The notes under the pieces are model-generated. The model saw nothing but the letters and a program-made list of their open reading frames with translations, was not told where the DNA came from and did no database searches. The position numbers were made by a program, and so were the translations under genes. 64,000 nt of DNA. Source: Strigops habroptila (taxonomy: Eukaryota > Chordata > Aves > Psittaciformes > Psittacidae). Below, in pieces: positions 11,701 through 26,700 of this stretch; positions within the stretch are counted from its first letter, which is position 1, and each line of letters opens with the position of its first letter. Where the stretch lies: positions 42,022,420 through 42,086,419 of the forward strand of contig NC_044284.2 in NCBI RefSeq assembly GCF_004027225.2. Direction: 5' to 3'.

Positions 11701-14700
11701 TGCATCATAGATGTGGGCCAGGCAAGCTCATTGTGGAGCCCGACACCTGATTTATTCCAAACTGTTGGGGAACCTCATGGGTAAAACCTGAAGACAGCAT
11801 TGCATGCTCCCTGTATTGCTTCAGTGGAGACTGCCAGAAGCTGACAAGTCCCCTGGGGCTGTCCGCAGGAAATCAGAGAGATGCTGAATGTGAAGGAGTA
11901 GAAAAGAGAGACCTAAAGGCTCTGCTCATGCAGCAGGCTGTTGTTAAGCTCTGGTTGTATGTAAGGAGAAGTGTAAGCAAAGGAGATGGGGAAAGGGGTG
12001 GTGGCAGGGGGTTACCCATAATGAGAGGTTATTGCTGCGCAGGCAGGAATGCAGCATTGTTTAGAAGCTGGCAATGGTGCCCGAGAGTAGCGAGGCAACT
12101 GCCGAGACTGTGACAGCAGCAGAGTGTTTGCAAGGGGTCCCCAAGGAGCCACACTGCAGCTGGGTCTTGGCTATGGACACGGCTTGCAAGACAGGGACAG
12201 TCAGGGCCTGCTGTGGGATGCCATGTCCATGTGGTTGCAGGCAAACGTTGCTCCATCTGTGTCTCCCACCCCTGAATAACCTCCCCCCCCCCATTGCAGG
12301 ACAGGCAGCTGCCCATACAGGCAGCAGCGCTCATCACTCGGCAGCTCCTGTGCAACAACAAGCCCTCACCCTACCCCACGGGGTGTTTAATTGATTCCCA
12401 ACAAAAGCGCATGCTGTGTTCGCATGAAGCATGAGAGGAAATAGCTGCTCGGGAAATTTGTAGCAGTGAGGAAAGAGATTATTGAAATAAAAAAAAATTA
12501 GAATTACAAATGAGCTTTTCAAGGGGCAGCTGTTATCCACTCTGCTCACGTGCTCAGTTTGCACAGCACCAGAGCACATCTGTGTAGGGAGAGGTATCTG
12601 ACAGCAGGTATTTTTAATCTTCTTTTTCTGTTCCTGGCACCTGCTCTTTAAAGCCACTGAACAGCAAAAAAAAAAAAACCAAAACCAAAAACAAACAACA
12701 AAGGCGATGGCTAAATATATCCTAACTAAGAGGAGAGATAGAGCAGCACTAATGGCAGATCCTTCCTTGGATGCATGCAAATTGCTTTGGCTCAGGGACA
12801 GGCTTAGAAGGAAAAAGCAGCAGATGAAAAAGAAAAGCAATAAAAGAAAGGAAGGGAATTTGGGCAAAAAGAAGGGGGGTAGAAAGAAGACAGAGGTACT
12901 GTTAAATTCCACTGCAGCAATTTCCAGAGAAAAACAAGCAAATTTAAAATTTGCTATTAAATGCAACCCTGTGCAAATCATGCTGCAAACACTCACCTTT
13001 CAGCAGGGAGAGTAAGCTGTGCGCCGGATGAGGAGTGCTGCTGTTGTGCCCAGGGCCAGGCAGAATCCAGGTTACTGCTTGCCCTCACTTGCCAGACCTG
13101 CTCAGAACATGCTCTGCTTGGCCTCAACCCTCCCCCACTGAAGCCCTCTCTCCAGATAGGCAGCAGCCTCCATGGGATTTCTGCAACCCCACTCTACAGC
13201 AAATCTCCCTCCGCACAATTTTCTGCTAACACCCAAACAACCTCCCCAGCTGTCCTCACTCTAATCTCTGCCCCTGCTAATACCTCCCCTTCCCCCTTGA
13301 GCACCCAGGATTGCCCTCAGCTGCTGCCCACCACTTCCCCAGCAAACCCAGGCTCTTCCAGACTCCCTAAATTGGCCCTTGGGACTCACCGAGTTGCTCT
13401 GGCTTCTGCAGCTCACGTATGTCCTGGTCCCCAGCAGTGCTCTCACTGCCTACTGAGCTGGCCCTTGCCTTTCCTGTTCCTTATTTGTTTGCCTCCATCC
13501 CCACTGCCAGCCCTCACCCTGGGCTTTACTGGTGACTCACCAGCCTGAAGTCTGTTTAGATTTATCTTCCTTGTAGTCTCCTAAATCCTACTGGCAATAG
13601 TTCAGACTCATCTCCCCAAACTTTACGTCCAAGGAGACTGGTTCTAAATTGCTTCAACAGAGGAGACTGGCTGCTTAGAGTTAACACATCCCTTCACTGC
13701 CCCATCCAGCATGTCTGCACCAGTGAAATCAGCACACAGAAAGATGAGGCAGGGTCCAAGCAGGCACAAGGTTTTCCCATCATTTCCCTTCTCAGCAATT
13801 CTGCTGGGAGACACCTCTCCATCCCTATGCTTGCAGTTGCCACTTTCCTCTTCAAACAGGAAAACGTGCTCAGACACTGAGGCAGAGAGCAAGTAGTCTC
13901 AGGCTGTTTATTATGTCCTCATGGTCTCTATACAGTACAGGTGAATAACACTTTACAATGTGGTGACACGACTCAGTGGGGATATCATTGCCAGTTGAAC
14001 ATCTGGTATGGCTGAGGAGCTTCTCCAGCCTTGTAGGGGAAGGGGAGCCTAGAAACAAGCAGCTAGTGCAGAGGAAAGGTCAAACTGAACCCAAGCCATT
14101 GCCTTCCCCTGAATGGGAAGGAGCAAGATTGAACAGCCCATGTCCTGCTCAAACAGCTCCTGCTGTTATCTACCAATACCAGCAGCACCCTGACACTTTG
14201 GAGGCAATTGCAGCATCAAATTAAAATTAAAATGTGGCTTACAGGTCTTAAAAAAGCTGGTCTTTCTACTCAGGTACCTGGTGGCTCTCTTTTGAGTTTA
14301 TTCTATAGAGTAATGCCCTCCTAAATCTCTTCTGAACCACCCACAAGCATGTTTCCCAAGAAAAAAGACTTCTTTACTGTCTAAGACAGCCTTATTTGGT
14401 GCTGTTGGGTTTGGACTCTGGTCCTCAGGGCCCCTTCCTGCCAATGGGACACTGCCAGCCCACCAAAGACGGAGGTGCCTGAGAGCTTAAAGAAAAATCT
14501 GAACTGTGCATGTCTGATTTGGGTTTCTTGTAAAAGAAGGGGGAGAGAGGTTATAGGAAGACGAGCTACTTCAATCTTGGTTTTTGAGGAAGGGGGATCT
14601 ACCCAAGGGTGTACTTGTACCCTGCTCTCTTCATTACGGAGGACTGCATAAATAAACATGACACTAGATGCCTCCTCCTCGCTGTTTTTTAGCTGGTGAC

Positions 14701-17700
14701 TGCAGGCACTGATAGAGCAATGTGAAGACATTTATCTTAGGATAACACCATTATCTATGCTGTAAATGCAAAGATGAACAGCTCCTCATCTGTCATGTTT
14801 TAGATCCAGCCTGGGGCACACAGCACATGATGCAAACTGGGAGTTGTGGGGCTACTGGAGACAAACAATTCACGCTGCAGTTGGTCCCCATACCTCTCTG
14901 GCATGCCAGGTCCCTCCAGAAGCAGGCACTGCCTTTTCTTCTGTGCCTTTTTGCCAGAAATGTTGATTTTTTTTCCAGTAATAAGCTCATTCCCTTTTGC
15001 TACCTCCTGCCATGCCCTCAGTTCCCTGAACTCCAATTGAGTTTACCACAGTGTCAAATTAGAGATACATCCCTCCAGTAAAACCAAGAGGAGACACAGA
15101 GCAGAACAACTGACTTTACTAAGTAAATACAACACCCCACCCTTTATTTACACTCTTTTTTATGTCAGAAAGCCAAGAGGAAGCACAGCATTGACCCTGC
15201 CCAAGCAGCTGCTGCCTCTGTGTAGCATAGCTGCCGTCTTAACTAGTCAGCCCCTGTCACAAGTGCAACACATGGAGCATGGATGGAAGAAGACACCATA
15301 CTGGGGACAAGCAGAGCCTCTGCAAAGCCCAAGGGGTATGTGGTAGAGAAAAGCATTCTGGTCTAGCAGCAAAATGTACTTTAATTCCAGCTCTGTGATA
15401 TAATGCCTTGATACCAGAGAAAACAGTATCAAGGGAGAAGACGACTGCAGCAGCCCCAGGAACGAATGATAATGGAGAAATTATGTGAAGCAATTTCTTC
15501 TTACATAATGGGCAAGGAATGGTTATTAGGAGCTTCATAGTGACAGTAGGAGTTATGTAGGAGAGAGATGGCAAGTTCAGAGACAAGTTTCTGGGGAAGT
15601 AAAAGGCAAAGAAGAGAGGAGGGATAGATGGGGATGGAAGGTATGCAAACAGGGGTGCATGGGAGGAGGTTATATGAGACCCAGGCTCAGATATATGGGG
15701 GCGAACAGTGCTGGTGGAGAGGAAGGTGTCCATGGACAGGAGTGCTTCAGGTAGTAAACTATAAGAAGGAAGAAGAGGGAAGACCGCATAGACAGGACTG
15801 AGAAGGAGAGGGGGGTTTGGAGGGAGAAGCAAGAGGCCTCCAGGGAAGGGAAAGCTTGCACTGGTGAGTGAGAGGCACTCCAGGGCTGGCGTGAGGTATG
15901 GTTTGCTATTGCTCTGAATGCTGTAAACATTTTGGTTTTGTGTCTATCAGTGAACATTCAGTTCAGTTTGATACATGTGCTCCTATGGGTAACTGGAAGC
16001 TTAACAGAGTTTTACATCTCTTATTACTAGTCAAACTTACACACAAGGCAAACACAACACTGGGCTAAAAATCTTCTTTTATGTTATTGATGCCTAATTC
16101 TCATATTTTAACATGCACATCTATGTCTTGGAAAAGCTTCTCTAGTAGAAGACACTAAATAACATACATTTGAAGTCACATGCACCCTCACCCACCCAAA
16201 CCCGCAGACACACACACACCTATTTCCACCTCCCACCTAGACTAGCAGGACTTTGCCCTTCACATCTTCCCAGCACGGAGGGCAGGAACCCATTGGTATA
16301 TTAACAAGTCCAGTAAAAGTGATGGAAATCATCCCAAACCTGGCTGATGGGCCAAAGCAAGAGAAAGTCAAAGCAGATTGGGGTTCTGCATCTGCTTCTG
16401 GAGTTAAGAACACCTGAAGCTTATAGACAATCTGTAAACACTTCTTCCCTTTTGCTGTCAAAGGACTTGGGAGCTGACTGGATACATGCCAGCAAACACA
16501 CAGAATAAAAAGAGCTGAGCGAAACAATTATTTTCCCTCTCTTCATATGATGGCATACACTGACATTACTTGAAACAGGAAGAAAATGTTGGAGGTGTGT
16601 GCTTGTGGAGAGGGGAAATAGGGTTTGTAAGTCATGAATATCCCGGTCACATCAGTAAGAGATGAATCAAAGATAGGATATTTGTCCTTGAAGGGGATTA
16701 GTCATCACTCAGTGCTTTCCGAAGCTTTGGCTCAGTCATTATTTCCTTAATTTCCCCTGGTTTTAGGGGAAGAGCTATAGCTGCCTATTTTAATTCATTT
16801 CAGACTGACATTTGGCATGAAAGAAGCAGCTGGTGCCAATTCCTTGGTTAAAAAAAAAATAAAATACTTTAAATAACTAGTCTGTTTTCCTTCAAGAGAT
16901 ACAAACTGTAAGAGAAGCAACAAAAATAACCGTGATAGACTCATATGCCTCAGACAGTCCTTTTGCTCCACTCTATGCTATAGGAAGTTTCCCATGGAGG
17001 ATATTATCTGGCACCAATTTAATGAGCAAAACACTTCTCCTATCAGCCAGCATGATAGAATTCCTGTCTCTCAGCAATTGCATCTCTGAATAAACCTGCT
17101 CAAAGCTATTCCCCAGGTGGATGGGGAGAGAGGAGAGCTTGGTTTTTACAGGATGTTGGCTACTTTAAAGTTTTTCCATAAGTTCTGCCGCGAACTGAAA
17201 GTATGACAGCACCAACATTGGAGGAGCTTGCTGAGAAATGTTACCTCCTGGGCTTTCTGAAGTCACACTCTGAACAGGACCAGCCTCTGTAGCCATCAGG
17301 GAAGCCTCACTTCTGAGTTTCTGTTCCTCGTTCCTTGACACATATATCTTGTTTCTGCTGTTTCCTCATTGCCTTGTTGTTTCTGTGACCCTCACCATCA
17401 TGGGTGGCTGCAGGGCACGTTGCTGAAAAACCTTTTCTGGGATGCATCAGCTGGCACTAGAGGTCAGTATCATCCAAGCCCACCCAGATGATTTATCAGT
17501 GGCTTTAAGAGAAATACCATAAAGCACTTAACAAGATGTTTCTGCCTTTTCTTTAAAAGCAATGACTTGCATAGGCCTGCTGCAACTGTCCCCCACATCC
17601 AGGGCAGCACTGGGATGCTTTTTGCATGTGCAGTCAAGAGGAGGCTGAAACGGAGGAAGGCAGGGCCTTCCCTTCATCCCTTGCAACACAACTTGTTTGA

Positions 17701-20563
17701 CACCACAGCATTGCAAAGCTGAGCTGCTGTGTTGCAGTGGTTGGATCACCGGTCACTGTGCTATTTTGTGGTCACAGTGGCACTGGGTGAAACTGGCACC
17801 ATGAACCATCTCAAGGGGAAATATTTTAGCCAAAGCAACCTGTACCCCTGAGAGATCCCAGTCCAGCCTGTGTTATACAGGTGTAGTAGACATAGTGTTC
17901 CTTGGGGAGCTCTTCCAGCCCCTCCTCACATTCAGTGGCTTTCCATTCTCTCTTGCATGTCAAGCATTGTTTCACCGCAATGTGGGGTGGTTTGCCCTCC
18001 TCTTTCCCTTTCACCTATTACAGGAGAGGGCTGTACAGATGATGTGACTCCTATAGTCCAGATACCACCAGGGACAGCCACTGGATGCCTGCCTTTAATA
18101 TCCTTTGCTTCTGTCTTTGACTCCTTCCAGAGCATTGCACAAGTTTCCCCAGACACCTGTCCCACTAGATCTTTGCAAAGTACCTTGTTTGCCATAAAGC
18201 TATGGGCCCGTGAACAGGTGGCCAGTTGAGCTGCTGCATAATGTAGACCCCTTGGATGAATCGTGGCAAATCTGGGGCATTTTCCAGACCTTTCTCATTG
18301 CTTCCACTTTCAAACAAGCAGCAAAGAAGTTTGCATCGAGCTGCCACAGTGAAATTTGCAAAGTAATGTCCAGATCTCGAGTTTGCCTCTCTGAACACAT
18401 GGCATTATGGACCTCACATACCTCAACAGTTCCAGAAGTTGTGCCATTGAGCCTGAGCATGGCTGCAGAATGCCACATCGCTCAACATGCTTCAGCCCCT
18501 GCTTCTCAGGTTACCTTGCAGGGGCAGAGGATAGCCAGGAACACTGGTTCAGAATGCCAGAGCATGCTGCTCTTCCTGGCGAGTCCTCAGAAAAAGGTAA
18601 CTGGAGGTGGTATTTGCCTACCAAAGAACTGGATAATTCTAGAGCTGACCAAGCAGGTATTGAAAAGCAGGTTTCCCTACCAAATATAAATTCTGCACTA
18701 GCACTGTATTTAGACTTTAGTGTCTTAGGGACCACAGGAATACACCTCCGGAACAAACCAAACATGTTTACCTCCTCTGTCTTGCTTCTAAACTTATTTG
18801 TCCTAATGTCCTGCACAGCATCCTTACAAAAAGCCTCAAAACCTGTTTCCTACCTAAAGCAGGCTTTAATATCCAAGCAGCCTTTTTGTATCTCATTCCA
18901 TACATTATGCATAACTTTAGAATTCACTCTACCTTGTTTACACCACATTGCACTAAGTATCACCAGCTTTCTTAAGTATCAAACCTACCCACCACCCTCA
19001 ATTAGAGCAGAGGTTTACATCCTCTGATCTGTGGATGCTTGAGAGAAAGAAAAGATCCAAGGGGTCACTTTCCAGGCCTTCATAAAACTAAGTAAATAAA
19101 CCTCTGGTCTGTAGGCTCAAATGCACGGACAGGTTGTCTGCTTCTCCACTAGAAAATATTGCAAGAATCTGGCAGCCAATAAGCTAGAACAGCAATGCCA
19201 TAGAAATGGGGCCTTCAGATGGCATTATTGCACAGCACAGAGGAGGTGCTACACAGCTGACATCTGCACAGAGCCTTCTCCCACAGCTGTCTATCCAGGC
19301 TATGGGAGAAGGGCCAAAGAACACTTCACACATCACTTCACACCCGGACACTCATCCTGCTCACTGCATGTTTCCCTGTGTCCTGTTTTTAAGCAAGCAC
19401 CATGCAGCAGAGTCTGTGTTTTAGTAGATCTTTACATGGCATTGAACCCACAGTGGACAATTGGTAGGTAACAACAACAGTCAATAATCAGCAAATGACA
19501 AAAATGTAATTGTGATTTTTCATGTTACCTCTCCCTGCCATGCAGATGTAGTATCTCCCTACAGATACTACATGAGAAATGCTATCTGCCATAGAAGACA
19601 GGTCTTGTGCTCTTCATACATCTCAGCATGGGGCAGACGGGATATTCCTTCTCTCGACTCTTTCCCAACAGCTGGCAGGTCATTCTTGAGAAGCCACCAA
19701 GCCTGTTAATGTCTCTGGCGGCTAGGAGCCTCTTTCTGTTAGGTTTTGGGATGGTGCCTAGCACAGTAAAGCCTGAATGATGACAGGGGTCCTGAGGCTG
19801 AACTACAGCACAAATAAATAATACTAATGAAAAACAGTCATCTTCCCTAGAAGACTTGCCTGACCAGGTCTAGTGAGAGCTTTTGGGATTACATTCCTCA
19901 TGAGAAAAACTCAGATCCTTGGCAGTCATATGGAAAATAACCCTTAGTCTCCATCTCTGGGAGATAAGGGGCTGTGACAGGGTAGCAGCTGGTGTCACAA
20001 GGTGTGCAATCAAAATGGGAAGGTGAGCAGACTTCATTGATGGTTTCCACTCCAGGAAGCAGCATGAATCATGTGCCTTTGCCTTCTTTCCCCCTCCTCA
20101 TGGTCCCTGGATCCAGACCCCAGCAGCCAGTGTGGGAGACAATGCTTTGGACTGGACTTGGCTTCACACATTTCAGAACTGCCCTTAGGGCCTTTCCAAA
20201 CACAGGGGAGAGGCGAGAGCCAGGGAGAGGTCTGGAAGGATGGAAAGGTGCAGTGGCATTATTTACACACAAACCAGCTTAGTAATTTCAAAGGAAACTT
20301 CCCTTCCCAATAGATGACCCCATGACTAGAGAGGATTATGGGTTTGTGCTAGAGGGGCAACAACTGCAAGGTGCTACCACTAACCAAAAATAAAGCACAA
20401 AAAGAGTTCTAATACCACATCTGGGTCACGCTCTGGAAGCCTTCTCTTCCCCTTCTCCCTTTTTTCTCATTTCCACTGTTTTTAACACCAAGAAAGTTTC
20501 ACATTTAGAGATGGTTTTTGCTGTTGTGGGAAGCACATGGTTTCTGAGAGCCCCATCACTGCT
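8774..20563. other. RGS8-RGS16 intergenic region, including the RGS8 3' UTR
   Basis: About 12 kb between the RGS8 stop codon and the RGS16 promoter. It must hold the RGS8 3' UTR, whose end I could not fix. Minus-strand AATAAA motifs occur near 15.14 kb, 14.29 kb and 13.91 kb, but all are far from the stop. The region has C-rich and A/C-rich stretches (12.66-12.70 kb and 13.1-13.5 kb). No other exon or repeat family was recognised. Confidence 0.4.
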
Positions 20564-20746
20564 CTAACTGAGCCTCCTCTGGGTTTGAGACAGCAGGTCT
20601 GTATAAATTTTGGACCTCAGGAACCTGGGGTAAGAGTCTTTCTCCATCAGGCTGTGCACCTTCCCCTGGGCTTGGTCAAAGCAAGAGAGAGAGGGCTCCT
20701 GCATATTTCTTCTTGTCAGCTCCCGTGTCTGGAAGTCTATGTTCAC
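20564..20746 (-). CDS. RGS8: RGS8 coding exon 5 and stop
   Basis: 183 bp from acceptor TCCCAG to TAG at 20566-20564. It encodes [20 protein letters not shown] through [20 protein letters not shown] and ends [10 protein letters not shown], residues 121-180. The tail is diagnostic for RGS8. Confidence 0.97.
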   Translation of the reverse strand: MNIDFQTRELTRRNMQEPSLSCFDQAQGKVHSLMEKDSYPRFLRSKIYTDLLSQTQRRLS

Positions 20747-23700
20747 CTGGGAAAAGTAGCAAAAGAGAGTTTGGTACCAAGTGACCAGTTTGCCTTCTTC
20801 AAATGGCACATTTTATCTCATCTATGGCTGTAAAAGCAGCAACAGAACTAAGGTCCTGCTCTCATCCATGCCTAAACAGCCCCCCAAACACTGCGGGGCT
20901 TAGCACTCCAATGTATAAATCCTGCCCCAAATTTGGAAAAGCTGAAATAGATTTATAGTGATCTGAGCACTTCTGAAATCAAATCACTTTTATTCAGGCT
21001 CCTAAGTATGGGTTTATGCAGCACATCTTCTAAAAATGCTGACTCAGCCTAACCTCTCTCCTGTTGATCAAGATTTCTCTGGTCCCTTTATTCTTCACTA
21101 CAGGCCAATAAAAGGGTTAATGAACTTTTAGCTGGGTTTATACTATTACTACATTCTTATTAAATGTTTTTAAACTCTGTGGTTATAGATTGTCTGATTT
21201 TTCCCATAACAGCTTCGTGTTACAATATCTCATGTAAGAACTTGGTAAAATAAACGGCCCTCATGTTATGACTGCCATTTGTTTGCAAAGCCAACATGAG
21301 TTTTTCTGTTTTCTTTCCTTATTGAAGCAGTCAGCATCTGTTATGGTTATTGTTTAAAAACTGGGTGAAAATGTGTTATTTGTTGTTATTAATCCAGTGT
21401 CTAATCTTAAAGGAGTCTAAAAAATAAAGCTGTCTGTCTCAGATCACAGCTATATAGATTAACTCTCTGTATCAGTTAAGGGTCATTTCACATTCTAGCA
21501 TGCCAAAATTATGAAAACACGACCAAATTTTAGGAAAGACTCCATCCAACCTGCACTCACATTTCTAATCCAGATTCAGCCCTGCAGTCTTGAAAATCTC
21601 ACCCAGCTTCATGAATAACAGGAAGATGCTCACTGAGGGTGATGGGGATTGAAGCATGTCCCAAGACACTCACATCCCCTTGCTGTAGGTGCTTCTCCAT
21701 GGCCTAACAATAGTCTTTCTAGTTCAAAGATGGAGTAAAGAGAGCCCTTTTAGGGGGATCCCCTCACAGGCACGTGTATTGTGACAAGCACCAGTGCAGT
21801 CTAGCAAGAGGACCACCATGGAAGAGCAGGTGCAGTAAGCACCCTCCTGCTTGTGTTATGAATACAATAACACAACCCAACATCATGATGCAGGATATGA
21901 CAGTCACATAGCCTGTCAGTACTTGAAAAAGGACTTAACAACTCCAGGCTTTGGGCTGTGACTGCACTTTTTGTTCAGCTCTGAGTTATTGCTCATATCT
22001 TTTAGGAGGTCTAATTGAGTTGGGAGTTAGTCAGCAGATAAGTACCCTTCCCTGGAGAGTCAACAAATTAGTCATTTGTGGGATGCTTCTATGCAAAATG
22101 TCCTGTGAGAAATGAGCCCAATAGCCTGCTCAGGGATTGATAGTAAATGAGAGGACCAAGGTGAAATACTCCTAGGAAGCTCAGAGATGTTAGGAAACGT
22201 AGGTTGTGGTTGCCAGTGAAGTCACTGGCTGTGACTAATTTAGCATCATCAAAGTGGCTGCCCTCACCATGGAATGAGTCACCATGAGCAGAGGCCGTTA
22301 TAGCAGGCAGGATGGCATTCCCATCCTTCTTATCCTCTCCTCACCATTACTTCTGGGAGGAGAGGGAGGGCTTCCCGGCACCCCGCAAGTCCCTGTTGGG
22401 GGAAATGGACCTGCTTCCTGTGCCACAGGGATGCTCTGCCTGCCCAGGGTGCTGGCATACCCACCTCTCGAGGAGCCTGAACATCAATGAATTCCTCGAA
22501 GATCCGCTGAGCCTTGGAGGCCAGCTTGGCTGCTGAGCGGGTCTTTTTGAAGTCCTCACAGGCAAGCCAGAACTCCAAGTTTTCCTCACTGAACTCTGTC
22601 TTCAAGAAAGCACGGAAAGCAGCCAGCCCATCTGCAAGAGAGGTGAGGGGAGTTACAATAGGAGAAGAAAGAGGGTGGGGAGCAGTCTTTTTAATAGACA
22701 TTGTTGTAGTTTAAGCCAGGCTGGTAACTCAGAACCACACAGCCGTTCGCTCACTCTCCTCTTCTCCCCTGCTCCAGGCAGGATGGGGAGAAGAATTGAA
22801 AGAATGTAAACCCCACAGGTTGAGATGAGAACAGTCCAGTAACTAAAGTATAATACAAAACCACTACTAATAATAATAATGATAAGGGAAATAACAAAGG
22901 GAGAGAATATAAAACTAAAAAGGGAAAGGAAAAAAACAATAAACACAAGTGATGCACAATACAATTGCTCATCACCCGCCGACTGATACCCAGCCCAACC
23001 CAAGCAGAAATCTGGGCCTTCTGGGTGACTCCCCCCCATTATATACTGAGCATGACATGCTAGTTTGGGTCAGGTATCCTGTCTCTGCCTCCTGCTGGCT
23101 TCTTGTGCCCCTCCTCACTGGCAGAGCATGAGAGACATAAAAGTCCTCAATCGGGGTAAGCTATAGCTATAATTAAAACATCAGTGTGTTTTCAGCGTTG
23201 TTCTCAGACTAAAGCTGAAACACAGCACTGCACCACCTACTAGGAAGGAGAAAAACAACTGTTACAGCTGAACCCAGGACAGACATCTTTCCATCCACCC
23301 CTACCTACTAAGGACCACCTGATTTTTCTCCCAAGGTGTGCAATCCCAGGATGCGTCCATAACTTATACCATCGCATCAGCTGGACTCTTGCGAGCTGGT
23401 ACAAAGCCAAACAACATTTGCTGTCACTCTGAAAAAAGTGTTTTGCTAGCTACTAGAGCAAAGGGTTTTCTCCAAGACCAGGACACCTAACCTTTGTAAA
23501 GTTCCTCTTGAAAACATCAAGCTTCAACGATACAGTCTCTTTGCCACAGCATCTTGTGGCTGTTAACGCAACACTTTGTAATGTCCTATCTGTCATTAAG
23601 AAAAACCTTTAATAAAACATAGCATCTGTAGACTTGTCTCCTATGTTTTCTGTCACTTTGCTTTATTGTCTTGTGACATACTTTTAGTTCAGATTTAAAG

Positions 23701-26700
23701 AGAGGAAGGATCTTGGAGAGTCTGTTACAGCTACAATAAAGGAGAGAGGGAAAGGACACGGCATAATTACTACTTGTCTAGTCAGTGGTAAAAGTGTTCT
23801 TATCACTTGCTAATGCTTAGCAATTGTGACATTGCAGTAATGTAATCTGAGTCAGCCAGGGCAGATTAGAAATACGGAAAGATTTATTAGGCAATCTGTG
23901 TCCTCTTAAACCCCTGCCTGAGCATATTTACTGTATTTTATTTCCTTTCCCTGAATGGCACCAGCAGAGTTGAAGTAGCTGAAGGTTTCACATATGCCCT
24001 TTTTTCTTCCTTTAGCCTTGGGATAAATTTGGCTCCTAAGTTTTGGTTTGTTGTTTTGTTTTGGTGGGGTTTTTGGTTTTTTTTCCAGTAATATGTTTCT
24101 AACTTTTCCTGGTCTTTTTCTGTAGGGTCTGAGTATTTGTACTTCATGACTGGAAACCTCTTGAGTCAACACTGGTTATCTCCAAGCAAGTGTCTAAAAA
24201 TACTGGTGGAACTGGGAATGCACTTGGCAAGGTCAGACTCCCCAAAAGGATGAGAGGAGCAAGTGCATGTGTGCCTGACAGGGATGGACAAGGGCTGATG
24301 GGGGGTTGCAGGACCTGAACAGCCACAATGCTGTGGGTTGGGGTCTCCATCTGTTCTCTTTCTGCTGTGAGAGATCTTGGCAGAGCTGCCTTCCCTCCTT
24401 TCTCCCATGGCATGGGAGAAAGCGGGCATGGGAGTTGGGGCAGACCCCAAGGGGCAATGCTTGATGCAGGTCATTTTCACATATCCACAGCAAGCCCAAA
24501 CCCACCAGAGACAGGGGCTGGCCACGTCACAGGATCCATCATAAATTCCATAGCAGCTTTGTTCTTGCCTACACTAGGTATGGGAGAAGAAGCAGCAATG
24601 TAACACTGCCCTTTTTCTCCCTTGTATGTTCTAATCTTGTTCCTGCTTTTCTTGTTTCCAGTAATAACTTAGGACAAGGAGATATCTTTCAGCTCTAGGT
24701 CCTGAGCCTCAAGCCCTAAGAAATGGCCCTGGGTGTTGAACAGCAACTAACAATGCTATTTCTGGCTGCGCATAAGTCAGCGGAGATGTCTGACTTTCCA
24801 GATTCTCAAAGGGAAAGGCAGAAAAGATATTAGGCCAGACAGGACCAAACTGTAGGCTAAACCTCTCCATACTATGTTTCTCAAAGCTCCTTTGTTAATG
24901 GGCTCTGCACTGCTAACTAGTCCATCAGCAGTTGATATTGTAAAGAGCACAGCGATCGGTGACTAAAATAGCTATGTCCCACCTCAGCTATGCTTGCTGC
25001 TTCTGCCAGCTCTAGAAGGGCAAGAAATAGCTGTATCATACCAACTCGTCCTGCCACTTCTTAATTAATGCTCTTTTAGGAGAAGATCAGGTTTTCAGAC
25101 TGCTACTGTGGACAAAAACAGGGCTCTTGTCCATGAGCACTGCAGAACAGTGCAAATTGTGGGTTCAAGCCTGGGGCAATAATGTGACATTAGCCCCGCG
25201 AAGCCTGCAGAGCAGAGTGCCAAAGGCATGTCCGGGAGCAGGGTCCCTGTCAGGATCAAGCTGCCAGTGGCTGCTTTGATCATCTCAATGAGTAGATAAA
25301 TGCAGTGAATGAGAGAGATGTTTTAGGGCTGCTCCCCTTCCTGTAACCTAGAAGACAGAAAAGATTTTCAAAACCTGTGTCTCCCTTAATGCCTATAAAA
25401 TTCACAGGACCTGTGATGGGAGCAAGTGGAGGACTTGGGAGTGAGGAGCAGGAAGTCTTTGCAGGAGGAAAAGGAGAGGACATAGCAGCAGGCTGACAGT
25501 TTTGAGAAAGAAGAAAGTACAAAAGTGAGAAAGCAGCAGTTCCCCGAGATGCATGTCATTAGCTCCTAGGGTGTTTGACAAATATTCCAGCACCCAAGCA
25601 CACTGCTGTGACTATACATGCTCTGCTATGTGTCCCTGTAGAGGTCTTGCTCCCCTTTCTCCGTCCTGGTCTTTTTTTAACTCTCCCCTTTCCTCTACAA
25701 CAGCCCCAGAGTGTCAGCACTGACAGAGGATCAGCAGGAACAGCAGCTTTGCATGGCAAATATAATATCTGCAAAATATGATACCTGCTGAAAGAAGGGG
25801 ACATTATGATTGATGCAGTGAGAAAGGAGTTTGCTTCAGCCCTGCGCTGGAGAGCAGCCAAAGCAGGTCGCTCCTGGGACCTGAAGGTTTCTATATGCTC
25901 TGCCTTATGCTCTCCTGTCAATCAGCACCTTTTTATCTTAAAGTAAGTTTAAACAGCAGATAAATTAATAGTGTCTTGCAGTTCTCCACTTTATATACTC
26001 CTGTTGTGCCCTCCTCACAGCCTTTGAGGAGCTGGAAATTATAAGGCTGAACCTGGGAATTCCTTGCTGGAATTTGACCTGAATGTTGGCTTTAATCTCC
26101 TCCTACACATGAAGGTTATCAAGGAAGCATCGCTCATGAATGATCAGTATTTTAAAGCTCATCTCACCCAACTGGACAGCTTTTTTGCTGGGGCAACCAG
26201 CACTGAATTGCAGTGTGGTATGAACATCACCTACTGAGGCAGTCTCTTGAAATATCCTGGAAGATGGTCCAAGCACCCAAGAAATGCGACAACGCAGGGA
26301 TGTTTTACAGAGAAAGCACAAAAATGAGAAGCAGGGTTAGAGGTCTTCAGATGCAGCAGCATAAAATATCCCTAACATGTGTAGCCTAAAGGTATGTCCA
26401 TTTGAGAAGACAGACACATACTAGTATATACTAGTATAGATCCACAGACAACTATTGGCCTATTATTCAGGAATTTGACTTAAGAGTGGTGAGCCTTGCT
26501 TGAAGCCGAAGGAGTAAATCAGTACTGATGGAGTAGATAGGGTGAAGGCAAAGAAATGAGCACTTCTACTGAGTGTCTAGAGTCTGAAAGAGAAGTGGGA
26601 GACATTTGCTTTTTACTTTTGCAGTGTAAATGTAAGCTTCAAAACACCCTACTCTCCATTCAGATAGACCAAGAGAATGCACAAGAGGATTGTCGGGAAG

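Noticed and set aside
12334-12996. 220-codon minus-strand frame with a hydrophobic Phe/Leu-rich part
   Set aside because: The hydrophobic stretch comes from A/G-rich plus-strand low complexity; there is no start context, splice context or homology.
12707-13015. Lys/Arg-rich 102-codon plus-strand frame, nuclear-protein-like
   Set aside because: The basic composition results from purine-rich low-complexity DNA; the segment is isolated and not flanked by splice sites that make a gene.
22653-23039. 128-codon minus-strand frame with hydrophobic runs
   Set aside because: Lies within the solo LTR; it reflects the ATT/TAT-rich LTR segment and is not a viral gene.
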